Shown in pieces: positions 19,324 to 19,446 of a DNA stretch of 19,446 bases. The stretch spans positions 1 to 19,446 of the forward strand of contig JAOXYB010015676.1 of assembly GCA_028565635.1 (NCBI GenBank). Reading direction: 5' to 3'. Source of the stretch: Phoronis ovalis. Taxonomy: Eukaryota > Phoronida > Phoronidae. The notes beneath the pieces were generated by a model that made no database searches, had not been told where the DNA came from, and saw nothing but the letters and a program-made list of their open reading frames with translations. A program made the position numbers and the translations under genes. Positions within the stretch are counted from its first letter, which is position 1. Each line of letters starts with the position of its first letter.

Positions 19324-19446
19324 AAGGGGCCGTCCATTAATTATGTCAACAAAATAGGGGGGGGGGGGGGGGGGGTTTGAAGAAGTTTGACAATTGTTGA
19401 CCAGGGGGGGGGGGGGGAGTTGTGGCAAAAATTACGTCAAAATAGT
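19324..19446. repeat. Poly-G containing interspersed repeat, cut by the window edge
   Basis: Starts around AGGGGCCGTCCATTAATTA (19325-19343) and contains a 19-base G run (19357-19375), a 14-base G run (19404-19417), and two related phrases (AATTATGTCAACAAAATAGG at 19339-19358, and 'AATTACGTCAAAATAG' near the end). The layout resembles the left part of a MITE whose right end lies beyond the window. The superfamily is unknown. Confidence 0.6.

Overview
This is a eukaryotic, animal-type window. It is AT-rich, its coding sequence is confined to short exons with GT..AG splice sites, and the non-coding DNA carries many small inverted-repeat elements. The repeat style (foldback MITEs, poly-G tracts next to a 'GGGGCCGTCCATTAATTA' terminus) and the exon sequences suggest a lophotrochozoan invertebrate, perhaps a mollusc. 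That assignment is an inference and not secure.

Two plus-strand genes can be supported. Gene 1 is the 3' end of a cyclic nucleotide-gated (CNG) cation channel of A-subunit type. Its exons at 8075-8368 (C-linker and start of the cyclic-nucleotide-binding domain), 8868-9173 (rest of the binding domain) and 10084-10985 (long Ser/Thr-Pro-rich tail, coiled coil, stop) join in frame through phase-1 introns into 500 residues. The transmembrane and pore exons were not found in the window; they probably lie upstream of base 1, which would make most of 1-8074 one large intron.

Gene 2 is the 5' end of a secreted or membrane protein. A signal-peptide exon (15194-15635) is joined in phase 1, across a 3.4 kb intron, to an exon (19058 to about 19185) that encodes the first half of an immunoglobulin-like domain. 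The rest of the gene lies beyond the window. A TATA box at 15023 may be its promoter.

The remaining DNA is intron or intergenic. It holds at least three kinds of non-autonomous element: a Tc1/mariner-like inverted repeat at 599-982; two elements with CCGGGGG-type ends and 8-bp target duplications (5696-6001 and 7709-7985, with a decayed relative near 13503); and a foldback family with CAGGCCTACCTAACCAGC ends (copies at 3288, 11968 and 16839). There is also a 64-bp tandem repeat at 12656 and a poly-G repeat that runs off the right edge. No tRNA, rRNA, CRISPR or prokaryote-style operon was seen. I found no convincing new biological system. The most interesting points are the unusual CNG C-terminus, a strong decoy splice acceptor in the CNG gene, a possible alternative start for the Ig gene, and the well-delimited MITE families.
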